Positions 27,130 through 36,153 of a stretch of DNA of 48,205 nucleotides are shown here, piece after piece. A program made the position numbers and the translations under genes. The notes below the pieces were generated by a model. That model searched no databases, was not told the origin of the DNA, and saw only the letters and a program-made list of their open reading frames with translations. Source of the DNA: Shewanella sp. (GTDB lineage: Bacteria > Pseudomonadota > Gammaproteobacteria > Enterobacterales > Shewanellaceae); NCBI GenBank assembly GCA_021462625.1, contig JAJNAU010000010.1, positions 1 to 48,205 on the forward strand, given 5' to 3'. Numbering within the stretch: the stretch's first letter is position 1; every line of letters starts with the position of its first letter.

Positions 27130-27753
27130 ATGAATTACAATCAAGCAATACTGGGCATGGCCCGTGATGGACTGGCTGCGTTGGCCGACTCGGCGCTGGC
27201 GCGAAAACAACCGACTGCGGCGCAGGAGAGTCATTTTATTTGCAGCTGGATGGTTGATGCCCTAAAAAAGCACGCTTATCCCAAGTGCCTGGCGCGGGAG
27301 CTGACTTTCTGGGTGCGGGATGGCCGCAGCCTGGGAGCCGGTGCTCAGTTAAAGCCTTTGCTGGAGCAGATCGTGACCCAGTACGCAGCCCTTTAGCATC
27401 AGGGCACTTCACTTGGCAGCGCGCTCAATTTGTGGCTGGATGAGTTGCGCTCAGATGGTGTACTGGTGATTACTGATACCCCTGTGGATGGCAAGCTGAA
27501 GCTGGACAATGATGGTCTGCCCAGCGTTATTATTTCGGCACCTGAGTACCGGCAGCATATTCAGGATGGCGAGCTTATCAAACCTGTTACCCTTTACATC
27601 CGGGCTGATGAAGCCATGCTGGCGACCACGGCGCTGGCTCAGGGGTTGTTGCTCAGTACCGGCGACAGGAAATCATCTCTGATTAAACATCACAAGGCGT
27701 ACCGGATTTATCCGGCAAACAACCAACCCGGCTTGGCTTTGTTGATTTCCTGA
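27130..27753 (+). pseudogene. DUF2913 family gene with in-frame amber stop
   Basis: One continuous frame of 207 codons interrupted only by TAG at 27394-27396, between TQYAAL and HQGTSLGSAL. The two halves appear in the track as 27130-27396 and 27430-27753. The pattern LTFWVRDGRSLGAGAQLKPLLEQI and the C-terminal LIKHHKAYRIYPANNQ fit the DUF2913 family. With no frameshift and otherwise sound sequence, this is a recent nonsense mutation or a base-call error. Function of the family is unknown. Confidence 0.75.
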
Positions 27754-27780
27754 AGCCTCCGAATGGAGGCTCTGCCTTAG

Positions 27781-28046
27781 GGAAGGTGTGAACAAGTCTT
27801 CGCATCGCTCTGGCTGACGGGCAAATTCGAGTTCAAGGTATTCAGGTGCAGCAAGGCGGGTTGCCTTTCAAAGCGCAATACCACAGCCATCGTGTTTGCC
27901 CGAAAGCCCCGAAGGGTGAGGCTGACAGCCCTATCTGCTTGGTTGCCGCTCTCGCTAAGGACCCAGGCCATTAACGTCGAGCTGCGTCGCGCATCTCGGG
28001 GCTGTCATCACTGGCAGTGCTCGCACGGGACTTATTCGTACTTTCC
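27781..28046 (-). mobile_element. 266-bp non-autonomous element, M1 family, copy B
   Basis: Full-length inverted copy of 4703-4968. Ends GGAAGGTGTGAACAAGTC and GACTTATTCGTACTTTCC, with perfect TTAG duplications at 27777-27780 and 28047-28050. It fills the space between the convergent DUF2913 gene and DEAD-box helicase gene, ending 7 bp from the helicase stop. Confidence 0.92.
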
Positions 28047-28053
28047 TTAGAGG

Positions 28054-29349
28054 TTATTTCAGTTTTTTCGGCTTGATGCCGCTGGAGCCGACTTTCACTT
28101 TCACGCGGCGACCCGACATGTTCTTTTCTGCTGCCATCTGAGCCACAGCTTCATCATCACGCAGTGACTTGCTAAAACGGCGGCGCTGCAGGTGCTTGAG
28201 CAGTGACTCACGGCGGGACACCTCATAACCTGGCACTGTCATACGTTTGATACGCTGGTCGATCAGCTTTTCAATGTCTGCCAGCATACGCTCTTCTTCG
28301 CGGCTGACGAAAGAGATAGCCACACCGGATTTACCGGCACGACCGGTACGACCGATACGGTGGACATAGTCTTCTGCCAGGAACGGCAGGTCGAAGTTGA
28401 CCACATACTCCAGATCAGGAATATCCAGACCCCGGGCGGCCACTTCGGTGGATACCAGTACCCGCAATTTGCCTTCCACAAATTCTTTCAGGGCGCGGCG
28501 GCGGTTGCCGTGAGCTTTTTCACTGTGGATCACGCCGGTGGGAATACCATCCATATTCAGCTCCCGGGCCAGCTGCTCGCAGTCTTCCCGGGTGGCAGAG
28601 AACACCAGCACCTGATGCCAGTTCTTGCGGCCAATCAGCTCCGACAGGAGTTCGCGTTTGCGGCGCTGTTCAACCGGGTACACCACCTGACTGACGGTTG
28701 CCGCAGCCGTGTTGCGTTTATCGGCGGTAATAACTTCATGCCTTGGCATGATTTCATCGGCCAGACGACGTACGCCGCCTGAGAAGGTGGCAGAGAACAT
28801 CAAGGTCTGGCGTTGTTTATTACAGACCTGCAGTACCCGCTGAATGTCCTTGATAAAGCCCATATCCAGCATACGATCAGCTTCATCCAGCACCAGATAA
28901 TCGATATTCGCCAGACTCAGATTGCAAGCCTGCAATTGCTCCAGCAGGCGACCCGGCGTTGCCACCAGAAAGTCTGTTCCCTGGCGCAGTTTTTTGGCCT
29001 GAGCCTCAGCGCTTTTCCCGCCAGTCATCAGACGGACATTGAGCTTGAGGTACTTACTGTAAGCCTTGAGGTTATTGGCGATCTGTTCGGCCAACTCACG
29101 GGTTGGCGTCAGGATAAGCGCTCTTGCCTGACCTGCAGTCAAAGGTTTCGGCTGCTCGACCATCTTCTGCAGAATAGGTAGGGAGAAGGCCGCGGTTTTG
29201 CCTGTGCCGGTCTGGGCGCTAGCCAGCACATCCTGCCCCCGGCGCACGGCAGGAATCGCCTGGCGCTGGATAGGTGTCAGGGTTTTATAGCCACACCCAG
29301 ATACTGCCTGCAGTATCTCAGGGGCAAAACTGAAGGATTCAAAATTCAT
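28054..29349 (-). CDS. DEAD-box ATP-dependent RNA helicase (RhlE-like)
   Basis: 431 aa from ATG 29349 (MNFESFSFAPEILQAVSGCGY). All helicase motifs are present: Q motif GYKTLTPIQ, I AQTGTGKT, Ia PTRELAEQ, Ib TPGRL, II DEAD in VLDEADRM, III SAT, V ARGLDIP, VI HRIGRTGRAG. It has a short basic C-terminus (GRRVKVKVGSSGIKPKKLK). Roles would be RNA remodelling, ribosome assembly or RNA decay. The track begins at 29487 with an additional His-rich stretch (HNHTHNHNH); I treat that as leader sequence, because the family starts at MNFxSFxF and GGGAT precedes 29349. Confidence 0.93.
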   Translation of the reverse strand: MNFESFSFAPEILQAVSGCGYKTLTPIQRQAIPAVRRGQDVLASAQTGTGKTAAFSLPILQKMVEQPKPLTAGQARALILTPTRELAEQIANNLKAYSKYLKLNVRLMTGGKSAEAQAKKLRQGTDFLVATPGRLLEQLQACNLSLANIDYLVLDEADRMLDMGFIKDIQRVLQVCNKQRQTLMFSATFSGGVRRLADEIMPRHEVITADKRNTAAATVSQVVYPVEQRRKRELLSELIGRKNWHQVLVFSATREDCEQLARELNMDGIPTGVIHSEKAHGNRRRALKEFVEGKLRVLVSTEVAARGLDIPDLEYVVNFDLPFLAEDYVHRIGRTGRAGKSGVAISFVSREEERMLADIEKLIDQRIKRMTVPGYEVSRRESLLKHLQRRRFSKSLRDDEAVAQMAAEKNMSGRRVKVKVGSSGIKPKKLK

Positions 29350-29514
29350 CGGCTTATCCCATTGTTGCAAAAATGACCCGTCGGCGTCGGGCGGGCGCGG
29401 AGTATACCAAACTCCGCCGATAATCTGTACTTTTTCACCGCAGTGATTGTGATTATGAGTGTGATTGTGCCCCGCTGAGGCTTGCATTCAGCCAAGCCCT
29501 GTGGTGTGCGGGTG

Positions 29515-32013
29515 TCAAGGCCGCTGGTTTATCGTCACACACTGGCGGGTCCACTGAGCCTGCTGCTGTAGCTTATTCATCAACTGCGGCTGCAGTGTTG
29601 CCTCGGCGAGGCGCTGCCATTTGTCGGCCCACTGACTGTCGCAGCCTGGATGCAACATCAGTGACGCCAGATCGTAGCGAAACACCATTGGTTGCTGTTC
29701 ATCCTGCAGCCATTCGAGGCGCAGAACCTGACTGGCCTCACTCAGTAACTGTTGCTCAGGAGGATAGAGGCTGGACATGATTTGACGGCGCTGTGCATCA
29801 GTCATTCGTGGCAGTTTGGCAAGCAACGCTTGCTTTTCCAGCGCACTGGGGCTGACCGCCCGTAATATGAGCTGCTGGGTGTCTGACAGTGGCTGCTGTT
29901 TGTGTTGCTCTTTGAGCAGACGCGGCGCGGCCGGATGATCAAAACGCGCCAGTTGCCGCAGGGTGGCGAAGCGCTGTGCCTGAGTCAGAGGCGGCAGACG
30001 AACGGCGGGATACTCCAGCAGGCTTGCCAGATGGTCAAGTGTCTCGCGGCTTTGTGCCAGAGCTAAATAGGTGTCAAGCCAGGTTTGCTGCAATGTGCTG
30101 TCGCTGCCGGTTTCCATAGCCCGCTGCACGCTGAGATGCGCCATGGCATCAATCAGCCGGTCACTTTCTCTGTGCTGCCCGGCGGCGAGAAACTCTGCCA
30201 GTGCCAGCAGTTGTGTCTGCAGCAGCTGTGCAGTTGCAGACTCTGAGATGTTTGATGCATTGAGCATGACCAGCGCCAGATACTCACGGGCTGTCAGCTG
30301 GCCTTCCAGCACGGATTGCCACAGTGACTGCCATAACAGCAGTGATGTCAGCGGCTGATGTATCTGCCCTAATTGCAGACGCGAGCGGCTCAGACTGTGT
30401 TCATCCGGCAGTACCCTGATATAACTGAGGTTATCCTCATTGGGCCAGATGAAATCCGGGCAGACCAGATGAGTGGCCTGAGTGACCTGGGTATGGCCGC
30501 CGCTGAGCATGACCGGCAGGACTTTATCCAGGTATACTCCCTGACGATCGGTATGGTAGAGCCCGATACGCACTGACTGATGGCGAAGCTGCCCTTGTTG
30601 TTCAGGCTGTTGTTCAAGCGTCAGCTTTTTAATTACGCCGTTACGGCATTGTACTCTGGCCTGGAGCTGATTGATGCCGCGCCTGTTGATGAAATCTTCA
30701 AACCATGGCTGAAGGTCCCGCCCGCTTGTTCTGAGCGCGATATCCATAAATTCCACTACGCCAGAGGCCTGTCCTGCGTAGTGCTGCAAATAGGCCTGGA
30801 ATATTTTATCCAGCTGCGATTTGCCCAATTGCGCCTGTAATTGTTCAAGGGCTGCAACAGCCTTGGTATTGATGCTGGGAGCTTGAGACAAATTATGGCC
30901 TGGAGCGTCAATAGCGTGACCGCTCAAGGGCGGAGTGTCGTGCGCTGTGGCCAGATCCTTTGCCTGTGGCGCCTGAGAGGTGCGGGACAAGAACTGGCTG
31001 ATAGCATCCGCCAGCCAGTGACTGGTCCACCAATCTATGCTAACACTGCTGCCAAGCCACTGATGTGCCAGTTGATAACTGATTGTCTGAGCATCAGCCC
31101 GGGCGGGTTGGATAAATACTACCGCCGCAGCTTTGCTGTGCGATAGCGCCTGTTCGTTCTGCAGCAGTTGATCATACTTATCAAACGGAAAGTCGGTACC
31201 GAGCCGGCTTTCCAGTAAGTTAAGCTGCTGCCGGGTTCGGCTCAGCCAATTATCGGCATTAACCAGTCCCTGCTGTGATTGCCGGGCATAAAGCGCCAGA
31301 GGCAGACCTTTACCTGTGTTTTGCCAACGGACAAAGGGGCCAGCATGCAGTGACATATTATGGGGGCTCAGCGGTAGCTCGGTATTAAACGCGGTGCAAC
31401 GGCTGGAGTCATCCTGAGATGGTGCATTACATGCCATGGGACGACTGCCGGAGATAACCTCCCACCTGGATGGCGCCGTGACTTCCAGTTTAAAGCGGGC
31501 TGGCAGATCCGGCTGATCAAACAGGGGAAACACTCGGGATGCGCCGTTAGGCTCAAAGTGGGAATAGAGGTATTGCAGTCCATCCTGAGGGTCAATCAGG
31601 CTTATCAGTCCAAGACTGCCAGTTTGGTATTGTCCGTTGAATGTCAGTGTCACCCGGTTGCTGCCGGTACTCAGCAACGCCGGTGAAAAGGTCAGTTGCG
31701 AGCCATTGTAATTGGGATAGAGGTAGCGGTCATTGATGGTTACGGCACTAAGCTGCAGCCCTTTGGCGTCAAGCGACAGCGGCTGGCTGGCATCATTCAG
31801 GTTGAACCGGATCTCAGCCTTGCCCTGGAAGCCATATTCGCTCAGGGTCAGTTGGTACCTGTAGTCAAGCTCAGACAATCTTGCTGAGCGCGCCATGGCC
31901 GCAGCACGCCCGGCATCCGCTGTTAGCGCATCGGGCTTATTGGAGGAGGTTGACTGACAACCTGTTAATGACAGCAGGGCCAACAGACCGGGAAGCAATA
32001 ACAGCCGGAGCAT
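29515..32013 (-). CDS. M1 aminopeptidase-like lipoprotein lacking the zinc site
   Basis: 832 aa with a lipoprotein signal ending LTGC. The layout follows M1 (aminopeptidase N/ERAP) proteins: N-terminal beta domain (residues 45-230, including LYSHFEPNGASRVFPLFDQPD), a central thermolysin-like domain, and an alpha-helical C-terminal domain. The catalytic HExxH is replaced by YQLAH at 313-317 (H to Y, E to Q), the third zinc ligand Glu by Asp336 (WLADA instead of WLNEG), and the GAMEN exopeptidase motif is gone. It should therefore be catalytically inactive and may act as an envelope binding protein or scaffold. The frame is intact over 2.5 kb, so it is maintained. Confidence 0.85.
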   Translation of the reverse strand: MLRLLLLPGLLALLSLTGCQSTSSNKPDALTADAGRAAAMARSARLSELDYRYQLTLSEYGFQGKAEIRFNLNDASQPLSLDAKGLQLSAVTINDRYLYPNYNGSQLTFSPALLSTGSNRVTLTFNGQYQTGSLGLISLIDPQDGLQYLYSHFEPNGASRVFPLFDQPDLPARFKLEVTAPSRWEVISGSRPMACNAPSQDDSSRCTAFNTELPLSPHNMSLHAGPFVRWQNTGKGLPLALYARQSQQGLVNADNWLSRTRQQLNLLESRLGTDFPFDKYDQLLQNEQALSHSKAAAVVFIQPARADAQTISYQLAHQWLGSSVSIDWWTSHWLADAISQFLSRTSQAPQAKDLATAHDTPPLSGHAIDAPGHNLSQAPSINTKAVAALEQLQAQLGKSQLDKIFQAYLQHYAGQASGVVEFMDIALRTSGRDLQPWFEDFINRRGINQLQARVQCRNGVIKKLTLEQQPEQQGQLRHQSVRIGLYHTDRQGVYLDKVLPVMLSGGHTQVTQATHLVCPDFIWPNEDNLSYIRVLPDEHSLSRSRLQLGQIHQPLTSLLLWQSLWQSVLEGQLTAREYLALVMLNASNISESATAQLLQTQLLALAEFLAAGQHRESDRLIDAMAHLSVQRAMETGSDSTLQQTWLDTYLALAQSRETLDHLASLLEYPAVRLPPLTQAQRFATLRQLARFDHPAAPRLLKEQHKQQPLSDTQQLILRAVSPSALEKQALLAKLPRMTDAQRRQIMSSLYPPEQQLLSEASQVLRLEWLQDEQQPMVFRYDLASLMLHPGCDSQWADKWQRLAEATLQPQLMNKLQQQAQWTRQCVTINQRP

Positions 32014-32061
32014 GATTCGTTATTATTCTTGTATAAGTGAGTCGTGTTTTTCCACAAAGAG

Positions 32062-32084
32062 TGGGGCAACTCAGTTGTTGCCCC
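32062..32084 (-). terminator. Hairpin after lpoB
   Basis: GGGGCAAC-N6-GTTGCCCC, 8-bp perfect arms, 15 bp past the lpoB stop and without a clear U-run on the minus strand. Confidence 0.5.
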
Positions 32085-32098
32085 TTATGGTTGCTCGA

Positions 32099-32692
32099 TT
32101 ACAGACCAAGGAAGGATTTTGAGAGAGTTTTACGGATCTCTTTTTCATCCGACCATTCAATCAGCCCGGTATCCAGATCCATCAGACGCATGGTCATCTT
32201 GTAGTAGACATCCTTGGTGCTGCCCTCCTGTTTGACTATGCTCGACAGGTTGCCATACAGCATGTACTGAGCACCAATTTGGCGACCAAACTTAATGGCG
32301 TTGGATGGGTCAACCATACCTGAGTTATTTTGGTAATCCAGTTGCTTACGTACTGCATCGACCTTGGTCATGTCGATGAAGCGGAACTTGCCTGAACGCA
32401 ATAACTGATTGCTGATGGAGTCGGTGACTGATTCAGTGTCGATATGCTCTGAGGTCTTGTTCTTAATGCGGTCGACAAAAATCACCGGACGCTCTTTGGC
32501 AGTCAGTGCCACTACTGGTGGGAATGCCAACATACTGTCGACCATTTTCTCAGTGATCGCCTGCAGATCCGAAGAGCCAAAGTTTTCATTCACGGTTTCC
32601 ACGGCGCTGGCATCGCCGTATTCCACCCGGGACTGACAGGCGGAGAGTCCGACTACCGCGGCCAGTATCAGTATCAATTTTGCGTGTTTCAT
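32099..32692 (-). CDS. lpoB: LpoB-like penicillin-binding protein activator
   Basis: 197 aa outer-membrane lipoprotein (lipobox LSAC). In E. coli, LpoB stimulates the peptidoglycan synthase PBP1b from the outer membrane. Recognisable elements are RPVIFVDRIKNKTSEHIDTESVTDSI, RSGKFRFIDMTKVDAVRKQLDYQ and GAQYMLYGNLSSI. It is last in the string slyX-def-COG3014-lpoB, 24 bp after the COG3014 lipoprotein gene. Confidence 0.9.
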   Translation of the reverse strand: MKHAKLILILAAVVGLSACQSRVEYGDASAVETVNENFGSSDLQAITEKMVDSMLAFPPVVALTAKERPVIFVDRIKNKTSEHIDTESVTDSISNQLLRSGKFRFIDMTKVDAVRKQLDYQNNSGMVDPSNAIKFGRQIGAQYMLYGNLSSIVKQEGSTKDVYYKMTMRLMDLDTGLIEWSDEKEIRKTLSKSFLGL

Positions 32693-32716
32693 GCTTCTGT
32701 CCTTTGGTTCCTAAGT

Positions 32717-34081
32717 TCAGATGATTATTGAATAAAATCGGATCAGATTACCAGTGTCGATTGCCCAAACCAGCGTAGTTTTTCCAGCCTCTATGGTTAC
32801 CTGATGAGCCGGGCTGCTGTCTAGCCTGATTGGATAACTACCGGCAGGTAGTGATTCACTGGCTATCTGTGCCTGTTGCGGTAAGGTCAACCAGCTGCGC
32901 CTGTCTGCCTGCTCGGATACCAGGTTAAACAGCTGCACCGCGACAGCACCGACATTATCCTGATTTTGGTTGTGTTTTCCGCCGGCTTGCTGGTTCATTT
33001 TGGCCTTGGCTGCAACCCGCGCCGCCTGTCGCAGCAATATTGCGGGCATTTGTTGACGCAGAGCGTTGATGGCCATGGCATCAAGATTGGCAATGGGAGC
33101 CGTTTGCCGTGGTTTTCCCGCGCCGGTGACCGTGGCCGGCAGTACCTGAGGGGGGCGTCCAACATAGGTGGGCAGAGTCACTCTCTGCCAGTAACCATCA
33201 ATGGTAAAAGGGACGGTGAAGCTCTGTTTTTCCGGCACCAGTCCTCGCTCCAACAGCAGGATCAGCTGGCCATTGGTTTTCGGGGTGGCGTTGGTATCGC
33301 CCCAGCGCTGTTTGAACTCCTGATACTGAGGCATTTGCAAGGTCTTGGCCAGACGCACCAGCGTCTGTTGCAGATAGGGATTGCCCGGTGACAACCGCAC
33401 CGCTTTGCGGTAGTCAATGAAGGCGTCATTGGGCTGGCCAAGAAGTTCATAGATAAGGCCGGTCACATAGTAGCTGTAGGCATTCAGAAAGGCGTTGTCC
33501 AGGTTGCCGGCTACCTGCCCCAGACGGCGCATTTCTGCGGCAACTTGACCGTTTTCTATGTCTTGTACTGCAGATTTTGACTCAAAGCGTTTTTGCTCCT
33601 GAGCCTGTAGTTCGTTGGTGCGGCGAACTTCCACCAATGCCGCCTCATAATCTTTGGTAAACAGGAAATTCAGCGCCTGGTACTGATGCAGCATAATGCG
33701 TTCAAATGCGGGCCCCTGGTAGGGAATGGCGTTGTCGTTCAGCAAAATGCCAGAGGTTTTGGCGCCAATGTCAGAGGCGCTGATAACAGCTTTGTTGTCC
33801 TGAGTCTGATAGTCGGCAATGGCTTGGCGATAATATTGTTCACTGACCCTGAAATCCCCGCTTATCTGCGCTACCCGCCCGGCTTCCTGAGCGTAGAGCA
33901 GAGCATCCTGCCCCTCGAGTCCGGCCTGCAGGGTGGGTAGCGTTGTTGCAGGCTTTTGGCTGTCAAGTGCCTGACGCACCGGCGCCATCTGACTGGGATA
34001 GCTGACAAATAAGCTGGAGCCAGCGCAGCCGCCCAGTAACGGCAAGCAAAGGCAGGCAAACAGGACGCGCAGCTTCAGCAT
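32717..34081 (-). CDS. COG3014-family lipoprotein
   Basis: 454 aa with a lipobox (LGGC). A helical region with TPR-like repeats (residues 60-260: FRVSEQYYRQAIADY, FIDYRKAVRLSPGNPYLQQTL) precedes a beta-rich C-terminal part ending in AGKTTLVWAIDTGNLIRF. The family usually accompanies LpoB-type lipoproteins, suggesting a role in peptidoglycan or envelope assembly; no activity is known. The start overlaps the def stop by seven bases (ATGCTGA), so translation is coupled. Confidence 0.82.
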   Translation of the reverse strand: MLKLRVLFACLCLPLLGGCAGSSLFVSYPSQMAPVRQALDSQKPATTLPTLQAGLEGQDALLYAQEAGRVAQISGDFRVSEQYYRQAIADYQTQDNKAVISASDIGAKTSGILLNDNAIPYQGPAFERIMLHQYQALNFLFTKDYEAALVEVRRTNELQAQEQKRFESKSAVQDIENGQVAAEMRRLGQVAGNLDNAFLNAYSYYVTGLIYELLGQPNDAFIDYRKAVRLSPGNPYLQQTLVRLAKTLQMPQYQEFKQRWGDTNATPKTNGQLILLLERGLVPEKQSFTVPFTIDGYWQRVTLPTYVGRPPQVLPATVTGAGKPRQTAPIANLDAMAINALRQQMPAILLRQAARVAAKAKMNQQAGGKHNQNQDNVGAVAVQLFNLVSEQADRRSWLTLPQQAQIASESLPAGSYPIRLDSSPAHQVTIEAGKTTLVWAIDTGNLIRFYSIII

Positions 34082-34578
34082 AGCGTTGACTCCTGAGTCT
34101 GCTCGTTCAGCCTGATACGCTCAAGCAGGGTAAGCCCTTTGAGATGGTCCAGTTCATGCTGAAAAATCCGGGCTACAAAGCCATCAACCACCTGCTGATG
34201 ACGCTGTCCCTGTAGATCCTGATACTCTACTTCCAACCACTGATGGCGCGGAACTGACAGCCGGGTGCCGGGCAGTGACAGGCAGCCTTCCTCACCCATT
34301 ACCTGTTCTGCTGATGCGGCAATAATTCCCGGGTTGATCATGATCTGCGGCGCCATCAGGGGGGCATCGGGGTATCTGGCGTTGGGACGGGAAGCTATGA
34401 TAAACAGTGCCAGGGGACAGTAGATCTGGGGCGCTGCGATACCCACACCATCGCTGGCCATCATGGTGTCCATCATGTCTTTGGCAAGTTTACTCAACTG
34501 CCGGTCAAACACTGTGATCGGCATGGCTCTCTGGCGAAGCATGGTATCCTGATTAGTCGCAATGTGGTGAACCGTCAT
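34075..34578 (-). CDS. def: Peptide deformylase
   Basis: Removes the N-formyl group from nascent proteins. 167 aa from ATG 34578 (MTVHHIATNQD), which has GGGAG upstream; the track start at 34596 lacks this. The three metal and active-site motifs are GVGIAAPQ, EEGCLSLPG and QHELDHLKG, all intact. It is not next to fmt, so it is probably an additional deformylase paralogue. It overlaps the COG3014 gene. Confidence 0.93.
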   Translation of the reverse strand: MTVHHIATNQDTMLRQRAMPITVFDRQLSKLAKDMMDTMMASDGVGIAAPQIYCPLALFIIASRPNARYPDAPLMAPQIMINPGIIAASAEQVMGEEGCLSLPGTRLSVPRHQWLEVEYQDLQGQRHQQVVDGFVARIFQHELDHLKGLTLLERIRLNEQTQESTLC

Positions 34579-34592
34579 GACGCTCCCTGAAC

Positions 34593-34805
34593 TCAATAGT
34601 GTGGTGGTGTCTCTTCTGACTGACTGGCGATATGACTGGGTTCAATCGCCCGCAGTTTGTCGATGATCAGTTGCATCTGATATTGCTGGCGGGCCACCAG
34701 GTCATTGAGTTTGATCAGTTCCTGATTCAGCTCTTCAATGGTGCCATCCTGAAAGGCAATACGCATTTCCAGCTCTTCCAGGTGCGCGTGCAATGTGTCG
34801 TTCAT
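34593..34805 (-). CDS. slyX: SlyX protein
   Basis: 70 aa, almost entirely coiled coil ([27 protein letters not shown]), ending SEETPPHY, the characteristic SlyX tail. Function unknown. It lies 3 bp after the WD40 gene and 14 bp before def. Confidence 0.93.
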   Translation of the reverse strand: MNDTLHAHLEELEMRIAFQDGTIEELNQELIKLNDLVARQQYQMQLIIDKLRAIEPSHIASQSEETPPHY

Positions 34806-34808
34806 CCG

Positions 34809-35774
34809 TTACCTCGTTGTGGATGTGAGCGACCAGGCTTCCAGCAGCCCGTTGCTGCTGACACTCAATACCTGATCGGCTCCCTTGGTCGCGACAGAGT
34901 ATACAACGGCGCTGTTGATTTGCCCTTTCTTTGTGATGGCCACCTGCCAATTACCGAGTTTTTTGCCATTGTCGGTACGCCACAGAATGACTTCCCGGGC
35001 TGGCGTGCCGGTAAGCAGTGCATTGCCGGATTCGACAAAACGGGCGGCACTGAAGGTTTTTTGGCGCACCCGGATATCCAGTTGGCTGATTAAGTCCCCG
35101 CTGTGACTGCTCCAGATACGGGCATCATTGGTGCTGTCGCTGGCAAAGGCCTGCGCCCCGTCATCGCTGAGGGTCACTTTTATCACCCGGGACGCCAGTT
35201 GCCAGTTGTGTTCAGGCTGACCTGTGCCTGCATCCCAGAGGATTACCTTGTTGTCATTGCCGCCGGACAGCGCCTGCCTTCCATCGGCGGATATCGCCAC
35301 GCTGTTAACCTTTTCGCTGTGACCTAGAAACTTAATCAATTTGTCCTGTTCACCGGTCAGCGACATCACGCTGCCATCGGCAAGACCGATAAGCAGGGCA
35401 CCGTTGTCGGCAACCGCGACGCTCTGGCCTGCCGCTGGCAGTGACCACCATCCCCGGGACTGGCCATCGACAATGCTCCACAGCGCCACTGAATCCAGGC
35501 TTAACGAGGCGGCATACGAGGCCGATGGCGAGATGGCAGTCTCAATGATGTCGCTGTTGTTATCGCCGTGTCGCCACTGATATTTCGCGCCAGTTTCGCT
35601 GAGCTGCCGGTATAGCAGTCCGGAATCTGAAGTGCTGAGCAGTACACCATTCCCATCTTGTGTCAGGCTGGCGGCGTACAGGGGCTCCTGAGTGAGGGTG
35701 ATAACCTCCTGTGCAGGTTTGGGCTGACAGGCTGATAGTGCTGTTACTGTGATAACCAAAAGCAGTTTGTGCAT
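34809..35774 (-). CDS. WD40-repeat lipoprotein
   Basis: 321 aa. Signal peptide ending in LSAC, then a beta-propeller with recognisable WD40 blades, for example GHSEKVNSVAISADGRQALSGGND...VILWD, then VTLSDDGAQAFASDSTNDARIW and LLTGTPAREVILWR. It may bind proteins at the membrane or in the periplasm; partner unknown. It heads the minus-strand string WD40-slyX-def-COG3014-lpoB and is divergent from fkpA. An M1-family element sits 45 bp upstream of its start. Confidence 0.88.
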   Translation of the reverse strand: MHKLLLVITVTALSACQPKPAQEVITLTQEPLYAASLTQDGNGVLLSTSDSGLLYRQLSETGAKYQWRHGDNNSDIIETAISPSASYAASLSLDSVALWSIVDGQSRGWWSLPAAGQSVAVADNGALLIGLADGSVMSLTGEQDKLIKFLGHSEKVNSVAISADGRQALSGGNDNKVILWDAGTGQPEHNWQLASRVIKVTLSDDGAQAFASDSTNDARIWSSHSGDLISQLDIRVRQKTFSAARFVESGNALLTGTPAREVILWRTDNGKKLGNWQVAITKKGQINSAVVYSVATKGADQVLSVSSNGLLEAWSLTSTTR

Positions 35775-35818
35775 ATCCAGACTCCGAACTTTTCCCTGTC
35801 GGGGTTGTCTTCAATTAG

Positions 35819-35971
35819 GGAAGCTGCGCATAAGCCCCGCAGGGCTCGAGTTACAGCTGCATCCGCAGCGTTGCAGTTGTTGCAAAGGACTTGGCCCATT
35901 CGCTGCTGTGCCTTGCATCTGCTGGCTGTAAGCCTACGCAGAGCAAGCATGGGATTTATTCGCACCTTAAC
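35819..35971 (+). mobile_element. 153-bp M1-family element, copy E
   Basis: Left end GGAAGCTGCGCATAAG, right end GATTTATTCGCACCTTAAC, with TTAG on both sides (35815-35818 and 35972-35975). The interior matches 16258-16402 and not the 266-bp type. It lies in the promoter region of the WD40 lipoprotein gene. Confidence 0.85.
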
Positions 35972-36153
35972 TTAGGTGCTACCCAGTTGATGAATGAACA
36001 GAATGTCATTGGTATCTGTTTAATAACTGGGGTAAAGTGATTATTTGTCGCATTAGTTCAAAATATTGTTGGGCTTGGTTGAGTCCATTTTGAAGTAGTA
36101 CGACATTGATCTACTTGTTATTTTAACGTCAAATGAGAGCTGAGGAAGCATTG

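Noticed and set aside
27394-27396. Amber codon read as pyrrolysine
   Set aside because: No pyl genes are visible and DUF2913 has no known special residue here; a nonsense mutation is simpler.
29350-29487. His-rich N-terminal extension of the DEAD-box helicase (HNHTHNHNH)
   Set aside because: The frame is open, but the family start MNFESFSF at 29349 has its own ribosome binding site. The extension is probably 5' leader.
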